Of a stretch of DNA of 64,000 bases, positions 52,330 through 59,595 are shown piece by piece. The notes beneath the pieces were generated by a model. The model did not search any database, was not told the origin of the DNA, and worked only from the letters and a program-made list of their open reading frames with translations. Both the position numbers and the translations under genes were made by a program. Numbering within the stretch: position 1 is the stretch's first letter; the number at the start of each line of letters is the position of its first letter. Source of the DNA: Verrucomicrobia bacterium LW23 (GTDB lineage Bacteria > Verrucomicrobiota > Verrucomicrobiia > Methylacidiphilales > UBA1321); the NCBI GenBank assembly GCA_003054695.1, contig QAZA01000016.1:1-64000 (forward strand), given 5' to 3'.

Positions 52330-52758
52330 TTATCCCTCGCTGAGTTTTTCGAGAATGCCATCCACCCGGTCGTGGAGGCGTTTAATGTTGTCCTCGGTCG
52401 CGGACTGCCACCGGTCAATCCGCGCCTCCGTGGCAGCCTGGCGGCGTTCCGCTTCGGCCGCGCGGCGCTCCGCCTCAATGCGCCGCTCCTCCGCAATCTG
52501 GCGCTCCAGCGCCTGCTCGCGCGCAAGGGCCTCCTCCCGCCTGCGCTCCTCATCCCGGCTGCGCGTACTCTGGTAGATCTGGATGGCCTGGTTGACGCAA
52601 AACAGCACGGCCGAGGCCGCCACAATCCACATCCCGATCTCGTGCCCGCTGGCAGCCACCTGCCCCATCTGCCCCTGCGCCTGCTGCACGGGCTGCGCCT
52701 GGGCCAGGATAGTCATGCCCAGCAGGCCGGAGACTCCGATCGTGTTGGTGTACGTCAT
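52330..52758 (-). CDS. Rz-like spanin/membrane coiled-coil protein
   Basis: This is a 142-aa protein: signal-like start, membrane helix at about 42-62 (IGMWIVAASAVLFCVNQAI) and a long charged coiled coil (EERRREEALAREQALERQIA). Together with the endolysin, the small lipoprotein and the holin it makes a lysis cassette. It may be the inner-membrane spanin. Confidence 0.6.
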   Translation of the reverse strand: MTYTNTIGVSGLLGMTILAQAQPVQQAQGQMGQVAASGHEIGMWIVAASAVLFCVNQAIQIYQSTRSRDEERRREEALAREQALERQIAEERRIEAERRAAEAERRQAATEARIDRWQSATEDNIKRLHDRVDGILEKLSEG

Positions 52759-52774
52759 GAGTGATGAAAAAAGG

Positions 52775-53527
52775 TCAGCCCTGCAGCGCCGCCAGCAGCA
52801 CGGCCGCGCCGATTTGCTTGCTCACGGCCTTCGGGTCGTATACGCCATCGGAGGTAAATTTGCCACGGGTGTAGTGGTTGGTGCCGCTCCACAGGTACGG
52901 GCTGTTGACTCCGCGCTTGCGATAGCCCAGGCCGTTATACCCCTCCAGCCGGCGCAGTGTCTGCGGCACGCTCCAGTCCGTCTCGCCGGCCAGCATGTCG
53001 TACTCCAGCGCGTCGGCGGCGGAGTACTCCCAGTTAAAGGGGGCCTTGCCTTCCTTCGGCCGGCCGGCCGGCACCCGCACGGTGCGGGCGGAGAGGGCAT
53101 CGCCGTTATGCAGGTGGCGCGTAAAATCGCAGTAGCACTCCAGCGCGTGGATGATGCCCACCACCTCCCACGGCACGCCGGTCACCTCACTCACCGCCTC
53201 GTACCGCTCCTTGCCGCGGCGTATAGCCCCGGCCAGGGTGCGCACGTCCTGCTGGGGCGCCGTCACCACCATGGTTTGCCACAGCGTCTGGTAGCCCACC
53301 AGCATGGCCGCCCCAGGGCTCGATGGCATGGCCCCGGCCAGTATCGGCATGGGGAAATGCTCCTGCCCCCAGGCGCGCAGGGCCGTCAAGGTCAGCCCCC
53401 GCCCGCCCAGGTCTCCGTCCACGCCGTCCGCGTTCCTGCCTGACGTACCAATGTCGTAGCCTTGCGAGCGCAGCCAGCTCTGCGCGGCGCGGATTAGCCA
53501 GTTTTGTTCCTGGGGAGTGGTTGTCAT
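52775..53527 (-). CDS. Endolysin (phage lysozyme family, COG5526-like)
   Basis: This is a 250-aa protein. The N-terminal 60 residues look like a peptidoglycan-binding segment (GDLGGRGLTLTALRAWGQ). The catalytic region has VPWEVVGIIHALECYCDFTRHLHNGDALS, with the conserved Glu of HxLE, then RTVRVPAGRP and a helical end, all typical of this lysozyme family. No signal peptide is seen, so export through the holin is expected. Confidence 0.78.
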   Translation of the reverse strand: MTTTPQEQNWLIRAAQSWLRSQGYDIGTSGRNADGVDGDLGGRGLTLTALRAWGQEHFPMPILAGAMPSSPGAAMLVGYQTLWQTMVVTAPQQDVRTLAGAIRRGKERYEAVSEVTGVPWEVVGIIHALECYCDFTRHLHNGDALSARTVRVPAGRPKEGKAPFNWEYSAADALEYDMLAGETDWSVPQTLRRLEGYNGLGYRKRGVNSPYLWSGTNHYTRGKFTSDGVYDPKAVSKQIGAAVLLAALQG

Positions 53528-53574
53528 TTTGAAAGCGTGATTGATAGTTTTGGCGGCTTGGCTACTATTGCCGA

Positions 53575-53838
53575 ATGGGCAACTTCCTACATAGCAGAGA
53601 GTTTCTGCAATCCTCGGATGTTGTTGTGGTCACCATCGAGTATTACGCTGCAAACGTAAAACTGATGGACGACCTCAATTACTCCGCATACAAGGCTGGC
53701 AATCGCTACACTTGCTACGGTGCTCGCGCGATTTCTTCGCCTTATCGGACATCTCCCCCTTATTCAGGGTATTGGAATGTCGTGATTGACGATCCCGGTG
53801 GTCCCCTCAAGGCCAGCATTCGCTTCCTTAAGGCCTAA
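53575..53838 (+). CDS. DUF1883-like small protein, isolated plus-strand gene
   Basis: This is an 87-aa beta-rich protein. MGNFLHSREFLQSSDVVVVTIE, NVKLMDDLNYSAYKAGNRY and YWNVVIDDPGG match the DUF1883 pattern (NV-LMD-xN-xxY-xxG, then W-VxxD). It is the only plus-strand gene within the late region, divergent from the endolysin with a 47-bp gap, so it probably has its own promoter (a moron). From memory, this domain also occurs next to TIR domains in bacterial proteins, which hints at an immunity-related role. Confidence 0.68.
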   Translation: MGNFLHSREFLQSSDVVVVTIEYYAANVKLMDDLNYSAYKAGNRYTCYGARAISSPYRTSPPYSGYWNVVIDDPGGPLKASIRFLKA

Positions 53839-54036
53839 ACCTCCTCCTAATGTCTCTATCTGGTGCTCCGCAGCGGTCAGCGCTTTGCGGAGCGCCTCTA
53901 CAATTTGGGGAAGAGTGCCGTCTCTTCCGTGACTGAAGTCAACAAGCCCTCCCAATGCCCGCTCACCAGGCTTCTCGTATTCGTAGTAACTCCAGATTTC
54001 CTGGCCGTCGCGTTTGGCAAAAATTTCGATGTGCAT
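53764..54036 (-). CDS. Phage protein, unknown, overlapping the DUF1883-like gene
   Basis: This is a 90-aa protein (MHIEIFAKRDGQEIWSYYEY, LPQIVEALRKALTAAEHQIETL). The last 25 codons lie antisense to the end of the DUF1883-like gene, a tail-to-tail overlap of 75 bp. The codon pattern looks like a real protein in the first 65 residues. Function is unknown. Confidence 0.5.
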   Translation of the reverse strand: MHIEIFAKRDGQEIWSYYEYEKPGERALGGLVDFSHGRDGTLPQIVEALRKALTAAEHQIETLGGGLGLKEANAGLEGTTGIVNHDIPIP

Positions 54037-54067
54037 GGTTTTGGATAGGTTCGGTTTCCCGCAGGGC

Positions 54068-54229
54068 TTAGAAGCGCATTCCTCCCGTCGCCACCGCGAT
54101 AGCCACGCGGGCGGCGACAACGATGGCGGCCTCGCGCAGGGCGGCGCGCTCGGTCGGGGTGAGGCTGCGCAGCGTGGCGCAGCCAGCCAGGCCCAGGCAC
54201 GCCGTAAACGCGGCCACGCGCAGGCGCAT
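54068..54229 (-). CDS. Small lipoprotein, possible outer-membrane spanin (Rz1-like)
   Basis: This is a 53-aa protein with a lipoprotein signal (MRLRVAAFTACLGLAGCATL, lipobox LAGC). The short mature part fits Rz1-type spanins. It lies immediately after the holin-like gene (2 bp). Confidence 0.6.
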   Translation of the reverse strand: MRLRVAAFTACLGLAGCATLRSLTPTERAALREAAIVVAARVAIAVATGGMRF

Positions 54230-54231
54230 GG

Positions 54232-54558
54232 CTACTGGCCTCCGGAGGCCGGAGGGTTGCCCGCGCCCGGGCCGCCAGGCGGCACGCGGCTTGAGCCGCG
54301 GTACACGAGCAGAAGCGTCATCGCAAACGTCCACCCCGCGGCAACAGCCGCGGCCACCGCCTCCAGGGAGAGCACAAAGCCCAGGCTCTGCGCCACGTTC
54401 ACAATCAGGCTGGCCACCAGGCCAAACACCAGCGTAACCTGAGCCCCGCCGCTAAGCTGCAACGGCCTAGCCGGGGCGCTGGCGGAGGAGGGGAAGGTAT
54501 CCGGCACCGCCGGCGCTGTGGGAATGTACGTCTTCTTCGGGTCAGGAGTCTCGCTCAT
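54232..54558 (-). CDS. Holin-like membrane protein
   Basis: This is a 108-aa protein with two predicted membrane helices (QVTLVFGLVASLIVNVAQSLG and LEAVAAAVAAGWTFAMTLLLVY) and polar ends, a common holin topology. Place in the lysis cassette supports this. The ATG at 54556-54558 follows the copy B repeat. Confidence 0.6.
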   Translation of the reverse strand: MSETPDPKKTYIPTAPAVPDTFPSSASAPARPLQLSGGAQVTLVFGLVASLIVNVAQSLGFVLSLEAVAAAVAAGWTFAMTLLLVYRGSSRVPPGGPGAGNPPASGGQ

Positions 54559-54562
54559 TGCC

Positions 54563-54630
54563 CCATCCAAACAAAAATCCCCCGCACCGTCTTACGATGC
54601 AGGGGATGCAGGGGATACGGGGGAAACTAT
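54563..54630 (-). repeat. Dispersed phage repeat, copy B with terminator-like hairpin
   Basis: Nearly identical to copy A over about 60 bp: CCCC[CT]G[CT]AT units, CGTAAGACGG, then TGCGGGGG and ATTTTTGTTTGGATGG. It lies just before the holin-like ATG. It would end transcription from the gene upstream or regulate the lysis genes. Confidence 0.7.
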
Positions 54631-54640
54631 CTTCTGTTTT

Positions 54641-54841
54641 TTAGGTCCCTTCCCTTTTCTCAAAGCTGCGCAACACCAGCTCGTTAAGCGCCGCCTGCGC
54701 CAGCAGCAGCTCCTGTGTCTTCCCGACATCCAACCCTTCCCTCACGATTTGTCGGATATCGGCGTCTGACGCGGTGGCAAAGTACTCGGACAAATACAAC
54801 ATCCCAGCTTTCTCTACTCCGTCTGAAGCGGAAAAGTCCAT
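54641..54841 (-). CDS. Small helical phage protein
   Basis: This is a 66-aa acidic, helical protein (YLSEYFATASDADIRQIVREGLD, QELLLAQAALNELVLRSFEK). It sits between the secreted protein and the lysis cassette. Function is unknown. Confidence 0.5.
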   Translation of the reverse strand: MDFSASDGVEKAGMLYLSEYFATASDADIRQIVREGLDVGKTQELLLAQAALNELVLRSFEKREGT

Positions 54842-54867
54842 GCGGGGGATTTCTATGGTCGTTTGGA

Positions 54868-55326
54868 TTACCGTTGTGTGCGAGAGCGCGGCCCAACTCT
54901 TCTGTAGCGGTCCCCGTCCATGAACTCATATTGGCACTTCACAACCTTCGCCCAAACGGATGGTTTGGCAGATATCGTGCCAGACCAAGCGAGCTCCTTG
55001 TCTACCGGGAAACCGAAGGAGCACGACTCCTCTAAAATCCGATTACCACTTCCGTCCGTAAATCGCAGTACAATGTAACCGGTCGGCCTGCTCGGCTTGT
55101 CCACCACAAACCTCAAATCCCATTTAATGCGGATTGGCTCGTCAAGCGCCGAGTCCTTCTTAGAGTCCTTCTTAGGCTCAGACATGGTGAATTTAAGATC
55201 CTTGAGCTCCACGCCCGCGAATTTCTTCGACTCTGTCTCTATCGCACGGTCATGGGGCTTATCCTCCGCCTGGGCAAACGATAAAGCCAACGCGGCAATC
55301 ATCAAAGCAAGGAGACGGGTTTTCAT
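54868..55326 (-). CDS. Exported protein coupled to the repressor gene, candidate lysogenic-conversion factor
   Basis: This is a 152-aa protein with a clean signal peptide (MKTRLLALMIAALALSFAQA, then ED). The mature part is beta-rich (KWDLRFVVDKPSRPTGYIVL, GTISAKPSVWAKVVKCQYEF). Its ATG overlaps the repressor stop (ATGA, 55323-55326), so it should be made whenever the repressor is, i.e. in the lysogen. No family is recognised. Confidence 0.65.
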   Translation of the reverse strand: MKTRLLALMIAALALSFAQAEDKPHDRAIETESKKFAGVELKDLKFTMSEPKKDSKKDSALDEPIRIKWDLRFVVDKPSRPTGYIVLRFTDGSGNRILEESCSFGFPVDKELAWSGTISAKPSVWAKVVKCQYEFMDGDRYRRVGPRSRTQR

Positions 55327-56075
55327 GTTCTACCTCGTGGGTTAATGGCGGGGCGTGCAGGGTAAATCCAGTAAAAGTCCCTGCGCGTGTAGCGTTTAGG
55401 TGCATACTTCGGGTTTAAACTGCGTAATTCAATGGGCGTCGTGTCCCCTTGGCTGGGGCCATCCTCGCAGGAGTCCATCAGGGGAGCGCCCTTGGGGAGA
55501 TACAGCCTTTTAAAAACGATCCCGCCCTTCTTAAGGTTCGCCACCACCAGGGAACCGTTGTCGGGGCCAATGCCTGGTGTAACGATCACCCGCGTGCCGG
55601 CGGGGTAGTCTGGCTCCATGCTGTCTCCCCGGATGATAACCGCACGGGCTTTGGGGTAGCTGCAATCTGTCTCGGTCAAGTCGTTCTCATCAAAGGGCAG
55701 GTCATCAAAGCACTCGATACCGGTGCCGGCTGCGGCTAGCGCAGCTGTGGGCACAGAGAAGCGGGGGGGATCCTCCGCTACGAGCATGGTGTCTTCATCG
55801 CTGTGGTCGGAATACTTGACAATATTCCTTGCGGGCTCGGGAGGCATTGATTCTATCTCTGCATCGCGCTTCTTCCGACCTCCTTTGCCTGTTCGATCAG
55901 GAGGAAGGATAGCATCGTCGGGCAGGGTCACTCCCAATTCCTTTAGTTTCTCCCGAAGAGCATCCCGCACGAACTGAGACCGATCAATCTGCCGCTTCTC
56001 ACGCGCCTTCAAGAGGGTGCGCGCCTCCTCTATGCCGGAGTAGAGCTCATCGCTCACCCAGATGGAGATGTTCAT
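55323..56075 (-). CDS. Prophage repressor: RHH DNA-binding domain fused to LexA/S24 peptidase domain
   Basis: This is a 250-aa repressor. Residues 1-50 form an RHH domain: strand MNISIWVS, helix ELYSGIEEARTLLK, then DRSQFVRDALREKLKELGV. A charged linker follows, then the S24 self-cleavage domain with a candidate A116-G117 scissile bond (LAAAGTGI), nucleophile S152 in IIRGDSMEPDYPAGTRV and general-base K189 in IVFKRLY. LexA and CI repressors normally use a helix-turn-helix; here an RHH takes its place. GGAGGGCAG before ATG fixes the start. The opposing gene encodes a homologous RHH. Damage-triggered induction is expected from the S24 part. Confidence 0.82.
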   Translation of the reverse strand: MNISIWVSDELYSGIEEARTLLKAREKRQIDRSQFVRDALREKLKELGVTLPDDAILPPDRTGKGGRKKRDAEIESMPPEPARNIVKYSDHSDEDTMLVAEDPPRFSVPTAALAAAGTGIECFDDLPFDENDLTETDCSYPKARAVIIRGDSMEPDYPAGTRVIVTPGIGPDNGSLVVANLKKGGIVFKRLYLPKGAPLMDSCEDGPSQGDTTPIELRSLNPKYAPKRYTRRDFYWIYPARPAINPRGRT

Positions 56076-56198
56076 CTGCCCTCCTTTTCGCGCGCCTGGC
56101 ATACTGTGTACTACACCTCTTTTTCTGACAGAACGCAATTTTTTTCTTGCGAGGTGTGATACTGAGTTGTATTCAGTATCACTATGAAGCGAGGCGCC
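56076..56198. promoter_or_regulatory. Divergent lysogeny-switch promoters and operators
   Basis: Early (plus) promoter candidate: TTGCGA at 56147-56152, 17 bp, TATTCA at 56170-56175. Repressor (minus) candidate: TTGCGT (56138-56133), 17 bp, TGTAGT (56115-56110). A perfect 10-bp inverted repeat GTGATACTGA/TCAGTATCAC (56156-56165, 56173-56182) covers the early -10. GAGGTGT occurs at 56151-56157 and, inverted, at 56113-56119. The symmetric layout suits control by two related RHH proteins. Confidence 0.65.
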
Positions 56199-56393
56199 AT
56201 GAAAAAGCGAAATGGGCACAAGATCAATCTTTGGATTCCCTCCGTGTGGAAGGACATCATTGACCAGCAGATAGACGACCAGGATACGGACCTATCCAAG
56301 TTCGTGCGTGGGGCGCTCAAGGAGAAGCTACAGAGGCAGGGAGTCATCCCAAATGAAAGCCCGTCCGCCGCCACCATCCTTAAGCACTCTTAA
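56199..56393 (+). CDS. RHH protein in Cro position
   Basis: This is a 64-aa protein: strand HKINLWIPS, helix VWKDIIDQQI, then LSKFVRGALKEKLQRQGV. The last part matches the repressor RHH (SQFVRDALREKLKELGV) almost residue for residue, so the two are paralogues. It lacks any S24 domain, as a Cro-like antagonist would. The start at 56199 has GAGG 5 bases upstream; an earlier ATG (56184) would place the first codons against the operator. Confidence 0.72.
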   Translation: MKKRNGHKINLWIPSVWKDIIDQQIDDQDTDLSKFVRGALKEKLQRQGVIPNESPSAATILKHS

Positions 56394-56430
56394 CCTCCGC
56401 CATTGTGAGGGAGGTGAATGTAAATTAACT

Positions 56431-57657
56431 ATGAAGTTACTCAATAAACGCGAGTTAGGCAATCCTGAGTTGGGGCGGCAGTTGACAGAGCAGTTCCGTA
56501 AAGCTCAGTCGGCCATTCGAGACGTGCTGATTTTCGGCGCAATGGTGCTTCAAATCGAAAGCTCGCTAAGCTCGCAGACCGCCCGTCAAGGGTCGCGGCA
56601 CAGAATCGGGCTGGGAGCCTGGCTTGGTAATCACGCCCCGACCGTTCCAGAGCCTACAGCCCGTCGCTGGCGCGATCTTGCTTCAAATGTTCTGACGGAG
56701 TGCGGTTGCCTTAAGGCGGACATCGTGACCATGCTGACCTCGCCTGATGAGCAGCTGGAGCTCAACCTGCAGACTAAAAAGCAGGAGGTGCTGGAGTTCA
56801 TCGAAGGCAAGACGCAGAGAACACTCCTCTTCACGGTAGGCGTACCGCCCAAGGCGCCGGACGAGGTAGCGCAGACCAAAGAGGCGCGGCGGGAGGCCTC
56901 GGCCAAGGCGGCGGCGCAGCTGCAGGCCGACGTGGCGCAGGCTAACGTGATTGCGGGGCCTGCGGATGCCATCAACGCGGTGAACGTGCCGCTGGGCAAG
57001 CTGGAGGAGGGCTCGGGCCAGTTGCTGGATGTGCTGGCCTCCAAGCTGCGCGATTTGCCGGCCTCCAGCCAGTACGAGCTGCTGCGGGACTTGAAGGGCG
57101 TGCGCAAGCGCCTGGACGAGGCCCTGGGCCACGTGCGCGATTCCATCGCCCGGCTCGAAAAAGTCGCTGGCCGCGAGCTGGCCGCCATCCGCAACGGCGC
57201 ACCCGTTGCCGCCTCCCCGCTGGCCCTGCCGGCCCAAGCGGAGGCTGGGGCAGAGGAAATCCCCACCAAGCCCGAACGCGTGCCTGCCGCTGCCCTTCTC
57301 ACCCAGCCCATTTCCATTGGCCCGATGGGGGAGCCGCGAGGCATTTCCGTTGGCCGCCTGGCCCCTGGCACCCTTACGCCCGCCTGGCTGCAGCCGGGCG
57401 CCCGCGTGCAGATCCACTGCCCTGGCGCCTACGGCCACCTGGGCACGCTGCACGGCAAGCTGGCCACCCTCAACTGGGCCAAGCTGGACAGGGACAGCTC
57501 CATCCTGATCGACGGCCCCACCCCGCAGTCCAACCAGTGCATCCTCACCAAGTACCTGCGCCCCGCGCCTGCGGTGGAGGCCGAAGCCGTGCCTCCCGCC
57601 CCGAACGGCGGCGAGGACGACGCCGACGAGGAAGTTGATTTTTCCGCGCTTCTGTAA
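56431..57657 (+). CDS. Early phage protein, DUF3102-like N-terminus
   Basis: This is a 408-aa protein. Residues 20-90 (SAIRDVLIFGAMVLQIES, GLGAWLGNHAPTVPEPTARRWRDLA) resemble DUF3102-type phage proteins with a DNA-binding look. The middle is a long helical, coiled-coil region. The C-terminal 100 residues form a small beta domain ending in the acidic peptide ADEEVDFSALL. A similar DFxxL ending recurs twice in the transposase. It is the first long gene of the early operon. Confidence 0.55.
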   Translation: MKLLNKRELGNPELGRQLTEQFRKAQSAIRDVLIFGAMVLQIESSLSSQTARQGSRHRIGLGAWLGNHAPTVPEPTARRWRDLASNVLTECGCLKADIVTMLTSPDEQLELNLQTKKQEVLEFIEGKTQRTLLFTVGVPPKAPDEVAQTKEARREASAKAAAQLQADVAQANVIAGPADAINAVNVPLGKLEEGSGQLLDVLASKLRDLPASSQYELLRDLKGVRKRLDEALGHVRDSIARLEKVAGRELAAIRNGAPVAASPLALPAQAEAGAEEIPTKPERVPAAALLTQPISIGPMGEPRGISVGRLAPGTLTPAWLQPGARVQIHCPGAYGHLGTLHGKLATLNWAKLDRDSSILIDGPTPQSNQCILTKYLRPAPAVEAEAVPPAPNGGEDDADEEVDFSALL

Positions 57658-57691
57658 GTCCCACAACCCCAACCTATAAAGAAGAACCACC

Positions 57692-58093
57692 ATGCCCCGC
57701 GCCTACGCACGCCGCAACAACCCCACGCCCAAAATCCAGCAACTACGCGTCCGCCTGACAGACGTTGAGCGCCAGGCTCTGGACGCGGCGCTCCTGACCC
57801 GGGGGCCGGATGCCACGCTTTCGGACCTCATCCGCGAGCTGCTCCAGCCCATCATCACCCCTGGGGGGCACTGCTACGTGCTCGCTCTCTCCAGCCCTGC
57901 GGCCATCCGCCTGGAGGGCATGGCGCAGACGCTGCGGCGCAACCCCGCCCAGATTGTCGAGTGCTGCATCAACGACATCCACAGCACCGCCTACCGCGAG
58001 GACGGAGAGAACTACCAACCCCTTACCGTGCGCGAGATTCGCCTGCGCAAGCAGTACCAGCCCCAGCCCCTGCCCCTGCAGAAAGCCGCCTAA
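57692..58093 (+). CDS. Early protein with two RHH-like segments in one chain
   Basis: This is a 133-aa protein. Residues 17-52 (QQLRVRLTDVERQALDAALL, ATLSDLIRELLQ) and 62-98 (YVLALSSPAAIRLEGMAQTL, NPAQIVECCINDIHS) both follow the strand-helix-turn-helix order of RHH domains, so one chain could mimic an RHH dimer. Role is unknown; DNA binding is likely. Confidence 0.5.
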   Translation: MPRAYARRNNPTPKIQQLRVRLTDVERQALDAALLTRGPDATLSDLIRELLQPIITPGGHCYVLALSSPAAIRLEGMAQTLRRNPAQIVECCINDIHSTAYREDGENYQPLTVREIRLRKQYQPQPLPLQKAA

Positions 58094-58147
58094 GACAGCC
58101 CACAGCCCACACCCGCCCCCACACCAAACAAAAAGGAAGCCAACCCC

Positions 58148-59014
58148 GTGAAAACCACCGAAGAGATACGGACAGAGATTGCCGAGCTGTACGATGTACG
58201 CGCGCACTTTGCCCAGGGCGAAGCCCTGCAGCGGGACGACAACTTGGCGGCGATCGACGCTGCCATTCTCGTCCTTACCGAGCAGATGAACCAGGCCGCC
58301 GCCGCCGAGTTCTTTGCGCCCCACAAGCTCAACCTCCCCCCGAGTTCGGCGGACTACGTGCACGACAACGCGATCGACGCTGCGGAGTGGCTCCTGGACA
58401 CCGCGGCTACCTCGCCCTACCCGGTACCCGTGGCCCTGCGCCCCAGCGCGAGCTTCCGCGGCGCGGCGGGCCTGCTGCGGCCGATGATTGACCCGTTGCC
58501 GCATGGCGATGTGTGGCTGCGTAACCCCTGGCTCTACAAAGCCCATACCCAGGTGTGTGCCCGCATCACCGCCACCTACGAGCCGGAGATTCTGGAAAAC
58601 CTCATTATGAACGAGGGGTTTGCGCCGGATGGAGAGATCCGGGGCGGGGGAACAAGCTTCGAGAGGCAGGCTAAATGGTACAGCTCTCTGCTGCTGGTGC
58701 GCGCCTTTGAGCGGATTGTGAGCCAGTGGAAGGAAAGCCAGGCGGCCGAGGAGCTCCGCGAGCTGGTCCGACGCGGGCTGGTCAACCCCGTTCTGGTGCC
58801 GGATGGCGAGACGCGCTACGAGCTCACCAGCGCTGGCCGCACCGCGCTGGCAGAGCACAACGTTCGCCCCGTTCGTCCCGTGCCGCAGGAGCCGCCGGAG
58901 GTTGCCGCCTCGGACACAGAGCTGGGCTACGTGCTGGGCGAAACGGCCGAGTATTTCCCTGCCCGCACCGTGGCCGCCACCGTCGCGACCATTGACGAAA
59001 GGGGGCAGGCATGA
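58148..59014 (+). CDS. Early phage protein, unknown
   Basis: This is a 288-aa protein starting at GTG. A helical first part (EEIRTEIAELYDVRAHFAQGE) is followed by a middle region with NAIDAAEWLL. A winged-helix-like stretch lies near 205-235 (ELRELVRRGLVNPVLVPDGE, YELTSAGRTALAEHN). It is coupled to the next gene by ATGA. Function is not recognised. Confidence 0.55.
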   Translation: MKTTEEIRTEIAELYDVRAHFAQGEALQRDDNLAAIDAAILVLTEQMNQAAAAEFFAPHKLNLPPSSADYVHDNAIDAAEWLLDTAATSPYPVPVALRPSASFRGAAGLLRPMIDPLPHGDVWLRNPWLYKAHTQVCARITATYEPEILENLIMNEGFAPDGEIRGGGTSFERQAKWYSSLLLVRAFERIVSQWKESQAAEELRELVRRGLVNPVLVPDGETRYELTSAGRTALAEHNVRPVRPVPQEPPEVAASDTELGYVLGETAEYFPARTVAATVATIDERGQA

Positions 59015-59595
59015 GCACCGCCACCGCCATCCCCCTGCGCCGCACGCGGCCGCGCCTGCTGCCCCGGCCGGTGCCCGGCGCCGCCGGAACCCTGCCCGCA
59101 CCCGCAAGCCCGGCGCGCAGCGTGCGCAAGGTGCACCCCGTGGTGCGCGATACCATCACCGCGTTCTCGCTGGACGGCCGGCCGGAGACGTGGGTGCCCC
59201 TCCTGCTGGGCGTGCCGCTGGCCACCATGATTCCCCTGGTGACCTTCGGCGTTAAACGCTGGGGCTTTACCGGGCTGACACCGTACGGCTTTACGGTAGA
59301 GACGGCGCTTTTCACCATCCTCTGCATCATCGTGCTGGGCGGCCTGGTGTTCTCCGCGCTGAAGATGGCGGACCTCTTTGGCAGCCTGTTTGGCTTCTGG
59401 CCCGGCGTGGCCATGACGGTGCTGGCCGAGGCCACGATGACGTTCCTGCCCATGAAGGACGCCATGTGCACCGCCCTGGTGCTGTTGTGCCTGGCGGTGC
59501 TGGTGGGTTGCAACGTCGTTGCAGCCGTCAAGCAACTGCGCGTGTACGAGCCTAAACTGGCCGCGCCCAGGCTGGCCGGAAAGGGGGCGAAATGA
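59011..59595 (+). CDS. Early multi-pass membrane protein
   Basis: This is a 194-aa protein with an Arg/Pro-rich first 45 residues and about four hydrophobic segments (WVPLLLGVPLATMIPLVTFG, LFTILCIIVLGGLVFSALKM, GVAMTVLAEATMTFL, MCTALVLLCLAVLVGCNVV). Membrane proteins in early operons often act in superinfection exclusion; that role is only a guess. ATGA overlaps at both ends. Confidence 0.55.
   Translation: MSTATAIPLRRTRPRLLPRPVPGAAGTLPAPASPARSVRKVHPVVRDTITAFSLDGRPETWVPLLLGVPLATMIPLVTFGVKRWGFTGLTPYGFTVETALFTILCIIVLGGLVFSALKMADLFGSLFGFWPGVAMTVLAEATMTFLPMKDAMCTALVLLCLAVLVGCNVVAAVKQLRVYEPKLAAPRLAGKGAK

Noticed and set aside
53764-53838. Treating the tail-to-tail overlap as evidence that one gene is false
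   Set aside because: Both frames keep protein-like sequence and the DUF1883-like pattern covers the entire plus-strand gene; short convergent overlaps occur in phages.
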